Positions 1 through 10,133 are shown, counted from the first letter of the stretch. The stretch is 41,153 bases of DNA from Rhodocyclales bacterium RIFCSPLOWO2_02_FULL_63_24 (GCA_001828935.1 MHZX01000122.1:1-41153), one strand, 5' to 3'. The notes: generated by a model not told the origin, from the sequence alone. Numbers and translations are program-made.

Positions 1-130
1 CCTTGCTGCCGTCCTCGACCACGCCTTTGACCGGCGCGTTCGGGTAACTCTTGACGCCTGTCTGCGTACACCCGACTATCAAGAACGCGGATGCGAGCGC
101 CAGCAGGCTCGCGACAATGGCTTTTTTCAT
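1..130 (-). CDS. Putative lipoprotein, 3' end outside window
   Basis: About 43 residues are visible, starting MKKAIVASLLALASAFLIVG and followed at once by Cys-21. This is a short basic n-region, a hydrophobic segment and an I-V-G-C lipobox, so the product should be a lipid-anchored envelope protein. The ATG at 128-130 has AAGGGG about 6 bases upstream. The mature part begins TQTGVKSYPNAPVKG and matches no family I can name. It lies directly downstream of, and on the same strand as, the sigma-54 response regulator. It has its own -24/-12 promoter at 170-184, so it is a likely target of that regulator (inference). The gene continues beyond the left edge. Confidence 0.75.
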   Translation of the reverse strand, partial: MKKAIVASLLALASAFLIVGCTQTGVKSYPNAPVKGVVEDGSK

Positions 131-169
131 GATGATCCCCTTGATATAAGTGTGACTGTTGGCGAACAC

Positions 170-184
170 GCAACCCTTGTGCCA
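170..184 (-). promoter_or_regulatory. Sigma-54 (-24/-12) promoter of the lipoprotein gene
   Basis: Read on the minus strand the sequence is TGGCACAAGGGTTGC: TGGCAC, five bases, TTGC, with exactly ten bases between the GG and GC dinucleotides. This fits the RpoN consensus. The predicted start near 158 leaves a leader of about 28 bases before the ATG at 130. The NtrC-type activator encoded immediately upstream is the obvious candidate regulator. Confidence 0.8.
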
Positions 185-250
185 TGACTCGTTGTCGACG
201 AAGCAATCATCGGATGCACCAGGGAATCGGTTCGAATTTGTCGCAAAATA

Positions 251-264
251 GTGACGTATGTCAC
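251..264. promoter_or_regulatory. Palindrome GTGACGTATGTCAC, possible activator site
   Basis: Two 5-bp arms, GTGAC and GTCAC, surround a 4-base centre, and a third GTGAC lies at 271-275. The palindrome overlaps the stop codon of the response regulator. It sits about 100 bases upstream of the start predicted from the -24/-12 element, the usual distance for an enhancer-binding protein. The role is inferred from position only. Confidence 0.45.
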
Positions 265-1640
265 TTATCGGTGACAATTCCCCATCGCTTCATGCGGACA
301 TAAAAATTCTGCCTCGGAATGCCGCTCAGGCGAGCGGCTTCCGAGACATTGCCGCCGGCGGTGGCGAGCAGGCGGCGTAAATAGTCGCGCTCGAAATCGC
401 CACGTGCGTCCTGATAGCGTAGCGTCATTGCCGATGCCGTATTTTCCGTAGGCGCAGCGCCCAGGGAGGAAGATTCGCCGTTTGGAAACAAATGGAGGAC
501 ATCGACCGGGCCACCCGCATGCAGCGCCACGGCACGCTCGATGCAGTGCTGGAGTTGGCGCACGTTGCCTTCCCAGCGGCAGCCTTCCAGCGCCCGCATG
601 GCGGCAGGTGTCAACTGGCCGCAATCCTTGCCGAATTTTGTTTTGTAATAGTCGAGGAAATGCATGGCCAGCGGCACGATGTCGCCTTCGCGCTCGCGCA
701 GGGGCGGCATGTGCACGGACACCACGGCGATGCGGTAGTAAAGGTCTTCGCGGAAGCGGCCGGCCTTGACTTCGGCGAGCAGGGAACGGTTGGTCGCGCA
801 GATCAGGCGAAAGTCGGCGTCGCGCGGCTGGGTGCCGCCGATGCGTGTGAAGCTGTGGTCTTGCAGCACGCGCAACAGGTTGCTTTGCAGCTTCGGGCTC
901 ATGTCGGCAATTTCGTCGAGGAACAGGTTGCCTTCGTGCGCCTGTTCGAAGTAGCCCGCATTGGCCTGGGCGGCGCCGGTGAAGGCGCCTTTTTCATAGC
1001 CGAACAGCAGGCTTTCCAGCAGGGTTTCCGGCAATCCGCCGCAATTGACCTCGAGCAAGCGCTTCGTCGCGCGCTTGCTCAGGGCATGGATCAGTTTGGC
1101 GGCGAGATCCTTGCCGGTGCCGCTTTCACCTTCCAGCAGCACGGTGGTGTCGAGTCCCGCGACCTGGCGAATCTGGCCGAGCACGCGCTCCATGGCGGGG
1201 GACTGTCCGATGACGGAAGGCATTCCCGACTCGTCGGACAAGCGGGCGCGCAGTCCATGGATTTCGCGATAGGCGCGGTCGAGTTCGAGCGCTTTGCCGA
1301 TCACCGCTTCAAGGGCTTCCAGGTCTTCGAAGGGCTTGGTCAGGTAGTCGAACAGGCCTTCGCGCACTGCCGCCACGGCATCGCGTACGTCGGCGAAACC
1401 GGTCATGAGTATGCCCACCAGATGCGGTCGGCGGGCGCGAAATTCGCGCAGCAGGGCGATGCCGTTGTCGCCAGGCAGGCGTTGATCCATCAGTACCAGA
1501 TTGAAGTCGTCCGCCGCGAACAGTTGGCGCGCCTCGGTGCCGTCAGTGGCGAGACTCACCCGGGCGGTCTTGGCCAGTAGCCGATCCAACAGGATGCGGG
1601 TATGGCGATCGTCATCGACCACAAGAATTTTCGGCAGCAT
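261..1640 (-). CDS. NtrC-family sigma-54-dependent response regulator
   Basis: 459 residues. The receiver domain (about 3-120) has acidic D9-D11, phospho-acceptor D52 in VLMDQRLPG, and the T/K pair in LMTGF and YLTKPF. The AAA+ domain (about 145-370) has Walker A GESGTGKD, the sigma-54-contacting GAFTGA loop and Walker B LFLDEI. The C-terminal Fis-type helix-turn-helix is in NVSEAARLSGIPRQNFYVR. It should activate RpoN promoters when phosphorylated. I take the start at MLPKILVVDDD; an in-frame ATG further upstream would add 32 residues inside the kinase gene that look unlike a receiver. The start codon lies one base after the kinase stop (TGA-C-ATG), so translation is probably coupled. The best local target is the lipoprotein gene downstream. 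Confidence 0.93.
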   Translation of the reverse strand: MLPKILVVDDDRHTRILLDRLLAKTARVSLATDGTEARQLFAADDFNLVLMDQRLPGDNGIALLREFRARRPHLVGILMTGFADVRDAVAAVREGLFDYLTKPFEDLEALEAVIGKALELDRAYREIHGLRARLSDESGMPSVIGQSPAMERVLGQIRQVAGLDTTVLLEGESGTGKDLAAKLIHALSKRATKRLLEVNCGGLPETLLESLLFGYEKGAFTGAAQANAGYFEQAHEGNLFLDEIADMSPKLQSNLLRVLQDHSFTRIGGTQPRDADFRLICATNRSLLAEVKAGRFREDLYYRIAVVSVHMPPLREREGDIVPLAMHFLDYYKTKFGKDCGQLTPAAMRALEGCRWEGNVRQLQHCIERAVALHAGGPVDVLHLFPNGESSSLGAAPTENTASAMTLRYQDARGDFERDYLRRLLATAGGNVSEAARLSGIPRQNFYVRMKRWGIVTDK

Positions 1641-1641
1641 G

Positions 1642-3438
1642 TCAGGCGACGCTCGATGGGGTCCGGGGCAGGTCGGCGGGAACTTCAGGCAACCAGATCG
1701 CAATTCGCGTGCCACGCTCCGGTTCGCTGCTGGCACTCACTTGTCCGTCGTGCAGCAGGGCGACATGCTGGACCACCGGCAGACCGAGGCCGGTGCCGTC
1801 GCTGCGCGTCGTGTAGAAGGGGACGAAGATCTTGTCCAGCACCTCGGGCGACATGCCACGGCCGTGATCGCTCACCGCCAGCGTCCAGCCGGGCACCCCG
1901 CGCGCCGGATCGTCTGCGCGCTCCAGGGTGATGACGACGGCGCCATCGTTGGTCGTGGCCTGGGCTGCATTGACCAACAGGTTGAACAATGCATGGCGGA
2001 TCAGGATCGGGTCGACCGTCAGCACCACCTCCTCGTCGGGCAGCTTCACTTCGACCGGCAGGTGTCTATTCTCGGTCTGGCGAAACAGCAGCACGGTGTC
2101 ATCGATCAGCGCGGCCATCGGGGTCGGCTTGCTCTCGAAACAGGAGACCTTGGAAAACGCCAGCATGCGCTTGACGAAAGTGCGGCAGTCCTCGCCGGCG
2201 CCGCGAATCTCGGCCAACAGTTCGCGCGTGCGCGCCGGATTGTCGGCTTCGCGTTCTGCCAACTGGGCCAGGTTGACCACGCCGACCAGCGGGTTGTTGA
2301 GTTGGTGGGCGATGCCGCCGACCATCGTGCCGAGGGCCGACAGTTTCTCCAGCTGCAGGATGCGGCTGTACTCTTCGTTGAAGCGCAGCAGCTTGTGTTC
2401 GAGGTCGTGCTGGCGCCGGTAATCGCTCTCCACCCGGTCGAGCGCGAGGTAGAACACCCCGAGCACGCCGATCGCCGCCAGCAGGCCGATCGCGGTGACG
2501 CCGACGATGGACCAGCGGAAGCTTGTAGCGAGTCCGGTGATGTCGCGCATCACCACCACGTCGCCGATGTGGCGCTTGGCGACGTCTTCGAGAGGAACGA
2601 CGGCCAGGTGCAGCGCGCGCCCGCGGTCGTCGATCTCCGCGGTGCGTCCGGCAAGCAGCGCCTGCAGCGTTGGATCGTCCAGCGCGGCGGGCAGCGCGTC
2701 GATCGTCTGCGCCAGCGCCACGTGGGTCGCAAAACGGTCCCAGTTGCCCTCGCGCTGCATCAAGGCCTGGCCGCGCTGCCATTGTTGCTGCGACACCATG
2801 CGCTTATCGACCAGCACCAGCATGTCCACCGAGAGGCTCTCCCGGATTTCGCTGATCAGGTGTTCGACCTCTTCGCCGATCTCGAGGTAGCCGATGACGC
2901 GCCCGTCGCGCAGCCAGGGCATCACCAGCCGCAGCGTGAGCGTCCCCATCGCGCCCAGTTCCAGGCCATACGCCGCATCCTGCCGCTCTTTCGCCTGGAG
3001 CGTGGTGACCCGCTTGATCTCGTCGCCGAACTCATCGGGGATGTGAAAACGATACAGGTTGATCAGATCCGGTCCGGTGAAGTACAAATGCGTGATGCGG
3101 TGGTTGTCGTGCAGGCTGGCGAACAGGAAACTTCCCTGACGGGACAGCGCCTCGCGGTCGCGCTTGCGAAATGCCTGCTCGATGGCCCGGTTCGTCATCA
3201 TGGCGCGCATCGTGGCGATCATCAGGTTGGTGTCCTTGTCCAGCTTCTGCGCGAAAAGCTTGGCCACGGCGGCCGTGCGTTCGTCGCTGTCCTGGTCGCG
3301 AATATGAGCCTCGATGCGCAGGATGGCGATGGCGAACACGCCCATGATGAAAATGAGCACGACGGCCAAGGGGGCCATGAAGCGCGCCTTGACGCGGCGA
3401 GGTTTCCTCGCTGCGGACGCGGAAGGGGTTCGGGTCAT
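1642..3438 (-). CDS. Membrane sensor histidine kinase, partner of the NtrC-type regulator
   Basis: 598 residues from the chosen ATG. A transmembrane segment (about 21-40, MAPLAVVLIFIMGVFAIAIL) is followed by a periplasmic region of roughly 240 residues that looks like a double-Cache sensor (FTGPDLINLYRFHIPDEFGD), then a second membrane helix. The dimerisation domain has the phospho-accepting His near 378 in GGIAHQLNNPL. The ATPase domain has the N box NLLVNAAQA, the G1 box DHGRGM and the G2 box GTGLGLPV. This is the NtrB/DctB layout. The ligand cannot be read from sequence. An ATG 33 codons further upstream exists, but the extra residues are Arg-rich and unlike a membrane-protein start; no strong ribosome site was found for either. 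A chemoreceptor lies upstream on the same strand. Confidence 0.9.
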   Translation of the reverse strand: MTRTPSASAARKPRRVKARFMAPLAVVLIFIMGVFAIAILRIEAHIRDQDSDERTAAVAKLFAQKLDKDTNLMIATMRAMMTNRAIEQAFRKRDREALSRQGSFLFASLHDNHRITHLYFTGPDLINLYRFHIPDEFGDEIKRVTTLQAKERQDAAYGLELGAMGTLTLRLVMPWLRDGRVIGYLEIGEEVEHLISEIRESLSVDMLVLVDKRMVSQQQWQRGQALMQREGNWDRFATHVALAQTIDALPAALDDPTLQALLAGRTAEIDDRGRALHLAVVPLEDVAKRHIGDVVVMRDITGLATSFRWSIVGVTAIGLLAAIGVLGVFYLALDRVESDYRRQHDLEHKLLRFNEEYSRILQLEKLSALGTMVGGIAHQLNNPLVGVVNLAQLAEREADNPARTRELLAEIRGAGEDCRTFVKRMLAFSKVSCFESKPTPMAALIDDTVLLFRQTENRHLPVEVKLPDEEVVLTVDPILIRHALFNLLVNAAQATTNDGAVVITLERADDPARGVPGWTLAVSDHGRGMSPEVLDKIFVPFYTTRSDGTGLGLPVVQHVALLHDGQVSASSEPERGTRIAIWLPEVPADLPRTPSSVA

Positions 3439-3583
3439 CGGGCAGAGTGTGCCGCGTCGCTTCCCGCCATGCAACCGCCGGGTCCAGTCGCGTTTGCGCA
3501 GCGGCCTCGGGCTGCCGCGGCAGACGACCGGCGCCATCCCATGCGGATGGCGTCAAGGATCGTCGCGGCCGGACGACGCTTGG

Positions 3584-5605
3584 TCAGACGTGGAAGCCGC
3601 CGATCGCGGCCAGCACCCGGTCGGAGAGTTGTTCGAGGTGCTTGGCTTCCGCCGCCGCGCTTGCCACCGAAGTGCTGTTGCGCTCGGCCATTTGCGCGAT
3701 TTCGTCGACATAGCCGTTGATCTGCTTGCTGGTGGTCATCTGGTCCTTGACCGACGCGGCAATGCGGTTGATTTCGCGCGAGGTATGGCTGACCGACTCG
3801 CTGGTTTCGGCGAGGACGCCGGCGACCTGGTGGGCGCGGTCGGTGCTGGCCCGCAGGGCGGCGCTGCCGCTCTTGATCGCGGCCTCGACTTCGCTCGATT
3901 TGGCGCTGGCGGTGCTGGTGAGCCGGCCTATTTCCTCGGCCGAGGCGGCGGATTTCTCCGCCAGCTTGCGCACTTCGTCGGCGACCACGGCAAAGCCGCG
4001 GCCGGATTCTCCGGCGCGCGCCGCCTCGATGGCGGCGTTCAATGCGAGCAGGTTGGTCTGCTCGGCGATTTCGCGGATCTGGGCTGTCATCTCGAAGATG
4101 GCCAGGGTCGATTTGACGAATTCATCGACGGTCGCCGCGATCTGGGTGACCGCGGTATCCGCCGCGCCGATGTCGTTCAGCATGGTGCGCAGGCTGGCGT
4201 CGCCTTCGTCGGCGTGTTCCTTGCTGCGGCGGGCGATCTGGTCGACCTCGCCGGCGTTGGCCGCGACCTGGCTGATGTTGCCCGACATCGACGCCACGGC
4301 CGTCACCGTTTCCTTGGTGAGACGATTCTGGTTGTCCGTGCCGGCGGAGATCTGGTCGGTGGCATCGGCCAGCGTGTGGGCCGCATCGCGCACGTCGACG
4401 GCGTTCTTCTGCACCGACTCCACGATCTGGCGAAACGAGGTGGCCATGCGGTTGAAGCTGTCGGCGACTTCAGCCATTTCGTCGCGGGTGCCAAGGTCGA
4501 TGACGTGGGTCAGTTCGCCGTCGGCCAGTCGGCGGCCGCCCTGCATCAGCCGGTCGGCGCCGCGCAGCATGGAAATGTAGGAGCCCATCGACAGGTAGCC
4601 GGCAAGCGCAACGCCGAGGGCTGCGAGCAGCAGGTAGATATTGCGGCGCGCGAGCAGTTTTGCCTCGCGCTCTTCGAGCAGCGCCTGCAAGGCGCGTTCG
4701 GTGGCTTCGGCCAGCGAGATGGTGACTGCGACCGGCGGCGCCGTGTTTTTTTGCACTTCCTTGGCGGTGACCTTGAGGTTGGAGCCGGCATAGAAGATCG
4801 AGGTCTCGGCAAAGCTGCGCGTGGTGGCAAGTTCCTTGTCGAGCTTGTCGACAATGGCGTCGAGCGCGGCTTGGTGGGGCGTGCCGGCGCTGCCCTTGCG
4901 CAGGCTTTCGCGCATGCGCGCGACGTGCGCCTGGGCGTCCACCAGCAGCTTGTCGAGGCGGCCGATGTCGCCGGTATCGATCATCTGGATCTGGGCGATC
5001 AGGCTGGCGCGCAGGCGGAATTCGGTCAGCGTGTTGGACAACGGCGGCAGGCGGTTGACCAGCACGTCATACAGGTAATAGGTGGAGAGTTCGGGATTCA
5101 GGGTCAGCGCCGTGCTATCGGCGGCTTGCCGCATGTGGCTCGCCACGCGCGAGGCGAAGCGCTCATGCACCACGCGCAATTCCGGGGTCGATGAGGCGCC
5201 GAGCAGGGTCTTGAGCAAATCCCACTCCTTGGGCAGCGTCGCGGCGCTGGTCTTCAGGGCGTCGTCGATAGCGGGTGCAGCGGCGAGGGTCCGCACCAAT
5301 TCATCGATGCGTTTCGCGTCGGCCGCGGCTTTCTGCTTCAGATCGGGACTGTCCTCGCCGGCCGAAATCAGGCTGCTGGCAATCAGGTGGTCGTGGGTCG
5401 CATTTTCCAGTTGGCGGATCGGCACGATCAGCGCCGCGCCACCCAGTTCCTGGCGCGTCAGGGACACGCTGGAATTGGTGCTGAGCACAAACTGGGACAT
5501 CAGTCCGATCAGCAACACGCCGCCCGCGGCGCCGACGACAAGGTAGCGCGGTCCGACGCGCAAGCGATTCATCAAACCGACTGCGGGCTCAAATATCACG
5601 AGCAT
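3584..5605 (-). CDS. Methyl-accepting chemotaxis protein
   Basis: 673 residues. A transmembrane helix near 20-42 is followed by a long helical periplasmic sensor region (to about 320), a second helix (about 322-345, [20 protein letters not shown]), HAMP, and the signalling domain. The conserved hairpin tip reads [20 protein letters not shown] with [18 protein letters not shown] after it, so the product should couple to CheA/CheW. The ATG is preceded by GAGGAG at a good distance. No C-terminal CheR-tether pentapeptide is visible (it ends AAIGGFHV). The sensor region resembles the four-helix nitrate/nitrite or Tar-like class only loosely. The gene precedes the kinase and regulator on the same strand, with about 145 bases between. 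Confidence 0.93.
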   Translation of the reverse strand: MLVIFEPAVGLMNRLRVGPRYLVVGAAGGVLLIGLMSQFVLSTNSSVSLTRQELGGAALIVPIRQLENATHDHLIASSLISAGEDSPDLKQKAAADAKRIDELVRTLAAAPAIDDALKTSAATLPKEWDLLKTLLGASSTPELRVVHERFASRVASHMRQAADSTALTLNPELSTYYLYDVLVNRLPPLSNTLTEFRLRASLIAQIQMIDTGDIGRLDKLLVDAQAHVARMRESLRKGSAGTPHQAALDAIVDKLDKELATTRSFAETSIFYAGSNLKVTAKEVQKNTAPPVAVTISLAEATERALQALLEEREAKLLARRNIYLLLAALGVALAGYLSMGSYISMLRGADRLMQGGRRLADGELTHVIDLGTRDEMAEVADSFNRMATSFRQIVESVQKNAVDVRDAAHTLADATDQISAGTDNQNRLTKETVTAVASMSGNISQVAANAGEVDQIARRSKEHADEGDASLRTMLNDIGAADTAVTQIAATVDEFVKSTLAIFEMTAQIREIAEQTNLLALNAAIEAARAGESGRGFAVVADEVRKLAEKSAASAEEIGRLTSTASAKSSEVEAAIKSGSAALRASTDRAHQVAGVLAETSESVSHTSREINRIAASVKDQMTTSKQINGYVDEIAQMAERNSTSVASAAAEAKHLEQLSDRVLAAIGGFHV

Positions 5606-5737
5606 GGAAATCTCCTCACTTTTTTTATATGGGCCTTAATGGCGGCTTTGCCCTGGATGCTAAGTTATTCAACTTTAGGAGATTGTCGCCGGCCCGACAA
5701 TTGAGGTTTTCCACAGGATGACCGGCGGGCTGATAGA

Positions 5738-5753
5738 CTGTATATAAATACAG
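5738..5753. promoter_or_regulatory. LexA (SOS) box upstream of dnaE2
   Basis: CTGTATATAAATACAG is a full CTG-N10-CAG operator with an AT-rich core, the proteobacterial LexA consensus. It ends 20 bases before the ATG of dnaE2 and overlaps the likely -10 region (TATAAAT), so the gene should be repressed by LexA and induced by DNA damage. Confidence 0.92.
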
Positions 5754-5773
5754 CTATCCAGAGTCTCTTGGTC

Positions 5774-8700
5774 ATGTCGTCCTTGCCGGCTTACGCCGAA
5801 CTTCACTGCATTTCGAACTTCAGCTTCCTCCGTGGCGCCTCGCACGCCGAGGAACTGGTGGTGCGGGCGGCGCAGTTGGGCTATGCGGCGCTGGCGATCA
5901 CCGACGAATGCAGCTTCGCCGGCAGCGTGCGGGCGCACTTGGCGGTGCGCGGTGTGGCGCTGCAACTGATCCACGGTACCGAACTGCAACTGGCCTGCGG
6001 CATGAAGCTGGTGCTGCTGGCGCAGAACCGCGCCGGTTACGGCAATCTCTCGGCGCTGGTGACCCTGGCGCGCCGCCGTGCGAAAAAGGGCAGTTACCAC
6101 TTGACGCGCAACGACCTTGCCGGCTGGGACGGCGGCGGCGTGCCGGATTGCCTGGCGCTGTGGATTCCGGCGGCCTCGACAACAGTCGGCGCTGGCGGTA
6201 CGGTGAAGGAAGTCCGCCACCCCGAAGGAAGCCCCTTGGCGGGATCGGGGGAAACGGCGAACTGGGATGCCGACGCGCGCTGGCTGGCCGGGCACTTCGC
6301 CGGCCGCGCCTGGATCGCCTACGAGCGCCATCTGCGGCCCGATGACCCGCAACGCCTGGCGCGGCTGCGCGAACTGGCGGCGGCTGTGCATCTGCCGCTG
6401 GTCGCCGCCGGCGACGTGCACATGCATGCGCGCTCGCGGCGGCCCTTGCAGGATGCGTTGACCGCCCTGCGAGCGAACACCACGGTGGCGGCAGCCGGCG
6501 CTGCGCTGTTTGCCAACGGCGAGCGCCACCTGCGCTCGCGCCTGGCACTGGCGCGCCTGTATCCGCCCGAGTTGCTGGCCGAGACCTTGAACATCGCCGC
6601 GCGCTGCGGTTTTTCGCTCGACGAACTGCGCTACGAATATCCCGAAGAAGTCGTTCCTGCCGGCGAGACGCCGGACTCCCGGCTGCGGCAGTTGACCGTA
6701 GAAGGCCTTCAGCGGCGCTATCCGGCCGGGGTGGCGGACAAGGTGCGGACGCAGGTCGAGCACGAGCTGCAACTGATCGCCGAGATGGCCTACGCACCGT
6801 ATTTCCTCACCGTCCATGACATCGTCGCCTGGGCGCGCGGCAAGGAGATCCTCTGCCAGGGGCGCGGTTCGGCGGCCAACTCGGCGGTCTGTTACGCCAT
6901 CGGCATTACCGAAATCGATCCGGCACGCGCGTCCATGTTGTTCGAGCGTTTCATCTCGAAGGAGCGCAACGAGCCGCCGGACATCGATGTCGATTTCGAA
7001 CACCAGCGGCGCGAGGAAGTGATCCAGTACATCTACGCCAAATACGGCCGCGAGCGCGCCGCGCTGGCCGCGACCGTGATCAGCTACCGCACCCGCAGTG
7101 CGCTGCGCGATGCGGGGCGGGCGCTGGGCTTTCCGCTCGCCGCCATCGACCGTCTGGCCGCCAATCTGGCCTGGTGGGAGCAGCGCGAGGAATTGCCGCA
7201 GCGTTTTGCCGAGGTCGGCCTCGATCCGGCAAGTCCGGGCGTGCAGCGCTGGCTGGCGATCGCGCAGATGCTGATCGGTTTTCCGCGCCACTTGTCGCAG
7301 CATGTCGGCGGCTTCGTCATCAGCCGCGACCGGCTCGACCGCCTGGTGCCGGTGGAAAACGCCGCTAGCCCTGCGCGCACCGTGATCCAGTGGGACAAGG
7401 ACGACATCGATGCGCTGGGGCTGATGAAGGTCGATGTGCTCAGCCTGGGCATGCTCACGGCGCTGCGCCGCATGCTCGCCGCCGTGGCGCAGCGGCGTGG
7501 CCGGCCCTTTGCTCTGGCCGATGTGCCGGACAAGGACGCCGCCACCTATGCCATGATTTCGCGCGCCGACACGATCGGCGTGTTCCAGATCGAATCGCGG
7601 GCGCAGATGTCGATGCTGCCGCGCCTCCGGCCCGCCTGTTTCTACGACCTGGTGATCGAGGTGGCGCTGGTGCGCCCCGGGCCGATCCAGGGCGACATGG
7701 TGCATCCCTACTTGCGGCGGCGGCAGAAGATCGACCCCGTCAGCTATCCCTCGGACGCGGTGCGGGGCGTGCTCGAACGCACGCTGGGCATCCCGATCTT
7801 CCAGGAGCAGGCGATGCAGCTTGCCATCGTTGCCGCCGGCTTTACGCCCGGCGAAGCTGACCAGTTGCGGCGCGCCATGGCGGCATGGAAACGCAAGGGC
7901 GGGCTGGAGCCTTTCCGCGACAAGCTGCTCAAGGGCATGCACGATCGCGGCTATGCCGACGACTTTGCCGAGGCGCTCTACCGCCAGCTCCGGGGTTTCG
8001 GCGAGTACGGCTTTCCCGAGTCGCACGCCGCGAGCTTCGCGCTGCTCGCCTATGACTCGGCCTGGCTCAAGCGTCACGAGCCGGCGGCCTTCCTGCTCGG
8101 CTTGCTGAATTCGCAGCCGATGGGTTTCTATTCCGCCGCGCAACTGGTGCAGGACGCGCGCCGCCATGACGTTCTTGTCCTGCCCGTGGATGTCGCGCAG
8201 AGCGACTGGGAGTGCACGCTCGAAGGCGACGGCGCGGATGGCAACCTCGCCGCCGTGCGCCTCGGCCTGCTGCAGGTGCGCAACCTGACGGCGGCGGCGG
8301 GTGCGCGCATCGCCGCTGCGCGCGCGGCGGCGCCCTTCGCCGATCTCGCCGATCTGGCCAGGCGTGCCGGGCTTGCCCGCGCCGACCTCGACGCGTTGGC
8401 CGCCGCCGGCGCTCTGGCGCAGTTGGCTGGACATCGGCGCCAGGCGGCGTGGATGGCGGCTGCGGTGCCGCTGCAACGCGACCTGTTCGCCGGTGTCGCG
8501 CCGCGCGAAGAGGCCGTCGCCTTCGCCGCCCCGCGCGAGGGCGAAGACATCGCCGCCGATTACCGCAGCCTCGGCCTGAGTCTCGGCCGCCATCCGCTGG
8601 CGCTGCTGCGCGCAAGGCTGGCGGCGCAGCGCTACCTGTCGGTCATGGACTTGCGCGAACGCGGCAACAACGCCCTGGTGCGCTGCGCCGGCATCGTCAC

Positions 8701-8965
8701 CTGCCGGCAGCGGCCGGGTACCGCCGGCGGCGTCATCTTCGTCACGCTGGAGGACGAAACCGGCAGCGCCAATGTCGTGGTGTTCAATGGCTTGGCGTCG
8801 CGCCAGCGCCGACTCCTGCTCGGCAGCCGGCTAATGGGCGTCGCCGGGACTTTGCAGCGCGAAGGCGAGGGCGAACATGCCGTGGTGCATCTGATCGCCA
8901 AGCGCCTGTTCGATCACAGCGAATTGCTCGGCTCGCTGGTTACGGCGAGCCGGGATTTCCATTAA
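5774..8965 (+). CDS. dnaE2: Error-prone DNA polymerase III alpha subunit DnaE2 (ImuC)
   Basis: 1063 residues from the ATG (an in-frame TTG lies two codons earlier). The N-terminal PHP domain starts [18 protein letters not shown], typical of DnaE2. The polymerase core follows, with catalytic acidic motif PDIDVDF near 401-407 and [14 protein letters not shown] just before it. The C-terminal OB-fold ends in [10 protein letters not shown]. Members carry out SOS translesion synthesis, normally with ImuA and ImuB. Residues about 136-165 form a Gly-rich insertion ([20 protein letters not shown]) with no counterpart I know in DnaE2; the DNA there begins with a copy of the 22-bp dispersed repeat. The frame stays open, so the polymerase is probably functional. 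No imuA or imuB is adjacent. A consensus LexA box lies just upstream. Confidence 0.95.
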   Translation: MSSLPAYAELHCISNFSFLRGASHAEELVVRAAQLGYAALAITDECSFAGSVRAHLAVRGVALQLIHGTELQLACGMKLVLLAQNRAGYGNLSALVTLARRRAKKGSYHLTRNDLAGWDGGGVPDCLALWIPAASTTVGAGGTVKEVRHPEGSPLAGSGETANWDADARWLAGHFAGRAWIAYERHLRPDDPQRLARLRELAAAVHLPLVAAGDVHMHARSRRPLQDALTALRANTTVAAAGAALFANGERHLRSRLALARLYPPELLAETLNIAARCGFSLDELRYEYPEEVVPAGETPDSRLRQLTVEGLQRRYPAGVADKVRTQVEHELQLIAEMAYAPYFLTVHDIVAWARGKEILCQGRGSAANSAVCYAIGITEIDPARASMLFERFISKERNEPPDIDVDFEHQRREEVIQYIYAKYGRERAALAATVISYRTRSALRDAGRALGFPLAAIDRLAANLAWWEQREELPQRFAEVGLDPASPGVQRWLAIAQMLIGFPRHLSQHVGGFVISRDRLDRLVPVENAASPARTVIQWDKDDIDALGLMKVDVLSLGMLTALRRMLAAVAQRRGRPFALADVPDKDAATYAMISRADTIGVFQIESRAQMSMLPRLRPACFYDLVIEVALVRPGPIQGDMVHPYLRRRQKIDPVSYPSDAVRGVLERTLGIPIFQEQAMQLAIVAAGFTPGEADQLRRAMAAWKRKGGLEPFRDKLLKGMHDRGYADDFAEALYRQLRGFGEYGFPESHAASFALLAYDSAWLKRHEPAAFLLGLLNSQPMGFYSAAQLVQDARRHDVLVLPVDVAQSDWECTLEGDGADGNLAAVRLGLLQVRNLTAAAGARIAAARAAAPFADLADLARRAGLARADLDALAAAGALAQLAGHRRQAAWMAAAVPLQRDLFAGVAPREEAVAFAAPREGEDIAADYRSLGLSLGRHPLALLRARLAAQRYLSVMDLRERGNNALVRCAGIVTCRQRPGTAGGVIFVTLEDETGSANVVVFNGLASRQRRLLLGSRLMGVAGTLQREGEGEHAVVHLIAKRLFDHSELLGSLVTASRDFH
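6184..6205 (+). repeat. Dispersed 22-bp repeat, copy 1 (inside dnaE2)
   Basis: AGTCGGCGCTGG followed by CGGT and ACGGTG. It is read in the frame V-G-A-G-G-T-V within the PHP domain of DnaE2. It is followed by further inverted-repeat material (CCCCGA near 6220 and TCGGGG near 6245), as if a larger element had inserted in frame. Confidence 0.75.
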
Positions 8966-9018
8966 GCGTTTATTCCAACAGGGATCATGCTCCGCGCCGC
9001 CGGGCGTTGGGATGCAAT

Positions 9019-9690
9019 TTACGGCCGGTTGAACTTGGAGATGCAGTCGAGCACGTTGCCGCTTGGATTTTCCGTATTGGTGACGCAGGTTCCGGTTTTT
9101 TGGGGGAGGCGCGGCCGGGCAGCCGCCGGCGCAGTCGCCGTCCCGCCCTTGGCCGCTGGCCGCGTCGGGCTTGGCGGCGGAGCCAGGCGGGCTTTCAGTT
9201 CGGCGATCTGGCGCTTGTAGTCCGCGCTCTCCTGCTGGATTTCGTTCAGGTAGGCGCGGTAGTCGGAGATTTCCCTCTGCAATTTGGTCTTGGCGTCGAG
9301 ATTGCGTGCCTCGTTCCTGGCCGCCAGGCGGTTTTCATCCTGCAGGTAGTCGATCTGCTTCAGCTGCGAGTCGATCTGCTTTGAAAAGCCGCGATAGGAA
9401 ATCAGCATGCCGGTGACGCCGCCGATCAACAGGCACATCACGACGACCAGGAAGCGATGCAACAGCGTCTTGCGAGGCGGTGCGGACGTTTCAATCGCGG
9501 GCTGCGCGTCGGCGGTGGATGGTTTCCGCCTCCCGTGCTCCCCGGAATCCTCTGCGTCGATGGGCGCCTCGATGCGTTCGCGCAATCCCTGCAGGCCGCG
9601 CAAGCCGGCGTCGATTACGCGCAACGCCGCTCGCGCCAGCCTTCCGGGGCCTTGCTCGGCGTCCTCCAGAATCGGAACTTCGTCCTTCAT
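9019..9690 (-). CDS. Single-pass membrane protein with coiled coil, unknown function
   Basis: 223 residues, no family recognised. An acidic and charged cytoplasmic N-terminal region (1-78) is followed by one transmembrane helix (about 79-99, RFLVVVMCLLIGGVTGMLIS). A heptad-rich coiled coil follows (about 103-170: SQLKQIDYLQDENRLAARNE and onward). A Pro/Ala linker then leads to a short tail with two cysteines (GTCVTNTENPSGNVLDCISK) that could form a disulfide if periplasmic. The ATG has GGGAGG about 10 bases upstream. The gene is convergent with dnaE2, 53 bases apart, and has no operon partner, so context gives no functional hint. Confidence 0.8.
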   Translation of the reverse strand: MKDEVPILEDAEQGPGRLARAALRVIDAGLRGLQGLRERIEAPIDAEDSGEHGRRKPSTADAQPAIETSAPPRKTLLHRFLVVVMCLLIGGVTGMLISYRGFSKQIDSQLKQIDYLQDENRLAARNEARNLDAKTKLQREISDYRAYLNEIQQESADYKRQIAELKARLAPPPSPTRPAAKGGTATAPAAARPRLPQKTGTCVTNTENPSGNVLDCISKFNRP

Positions 9691-10133
9691 GCGGCTTTTC
9701 CTCCCATCCGGTGACGACTGGTGCGGCCATTTCGCGGCCGCGAAGCCTTGCTGCGGCGATCATTTTAGCGGCCTGGCGCGATGAAACTAAAGTCATTGCC
9801 GGAAAGTGGAGCGCCACCGTTCAGGCCACGGCCTGTCTGCTCGCGCGCTGTGCAGTGAGGAATCGGCGTGGTACCAGCGCCGACTCCCGCGCCGCATGTG
9901 ACAGGAATGAAGGGTATGGCTTTGTGCATATGCCTTTGGCGCGGATTGTATTTTCCGACGGCGAGGGCTAGGATTCTTATCAGTAGCCAAGCTGGTTTCG
10001 GGATGTCGGGAAGCGCCGGACTCCGGGGCCAAGGTGGCGCGATTGCGGCGATGCCAGCCGGATTGTCGGCGTGTTTATCCAAGTGGCCGGGTCGGCTTCG
10101 ATGAGACCGACGCGCGGTGGAAGGGAGATTCCA
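9691..10133. other. Intergenic region of about 440 bases
   Basis: Lies between the divergent genes at 9019-9690 and 10134-10634, so it must hold both promoters. The only structure I can point to is a copy of the 22-bp dispersed repeat at 9864-9885. No convincing open frame, -24/-12 element or terminator was found. Confidence 0.5.
9864..9885 (-). repeat. Dispersed 22-bp repeat, copy 2 (intergenic)
   Basis: On the minus strand: AGTCGGCGCTGG, then TACC, then ACGCCG. The first 12 bases are identical to copies 1, 3, 5 and 6. Confidence 0.7.

Noticed and set aside
1501..3720. A 739-codon plus-strand open frame opposite the kinase
   Set aside because: Composition (Gln, Arg, Asp, His runs) and lack of any domain mark it as a mirror of the histidine kinase gene, which has full domain support.
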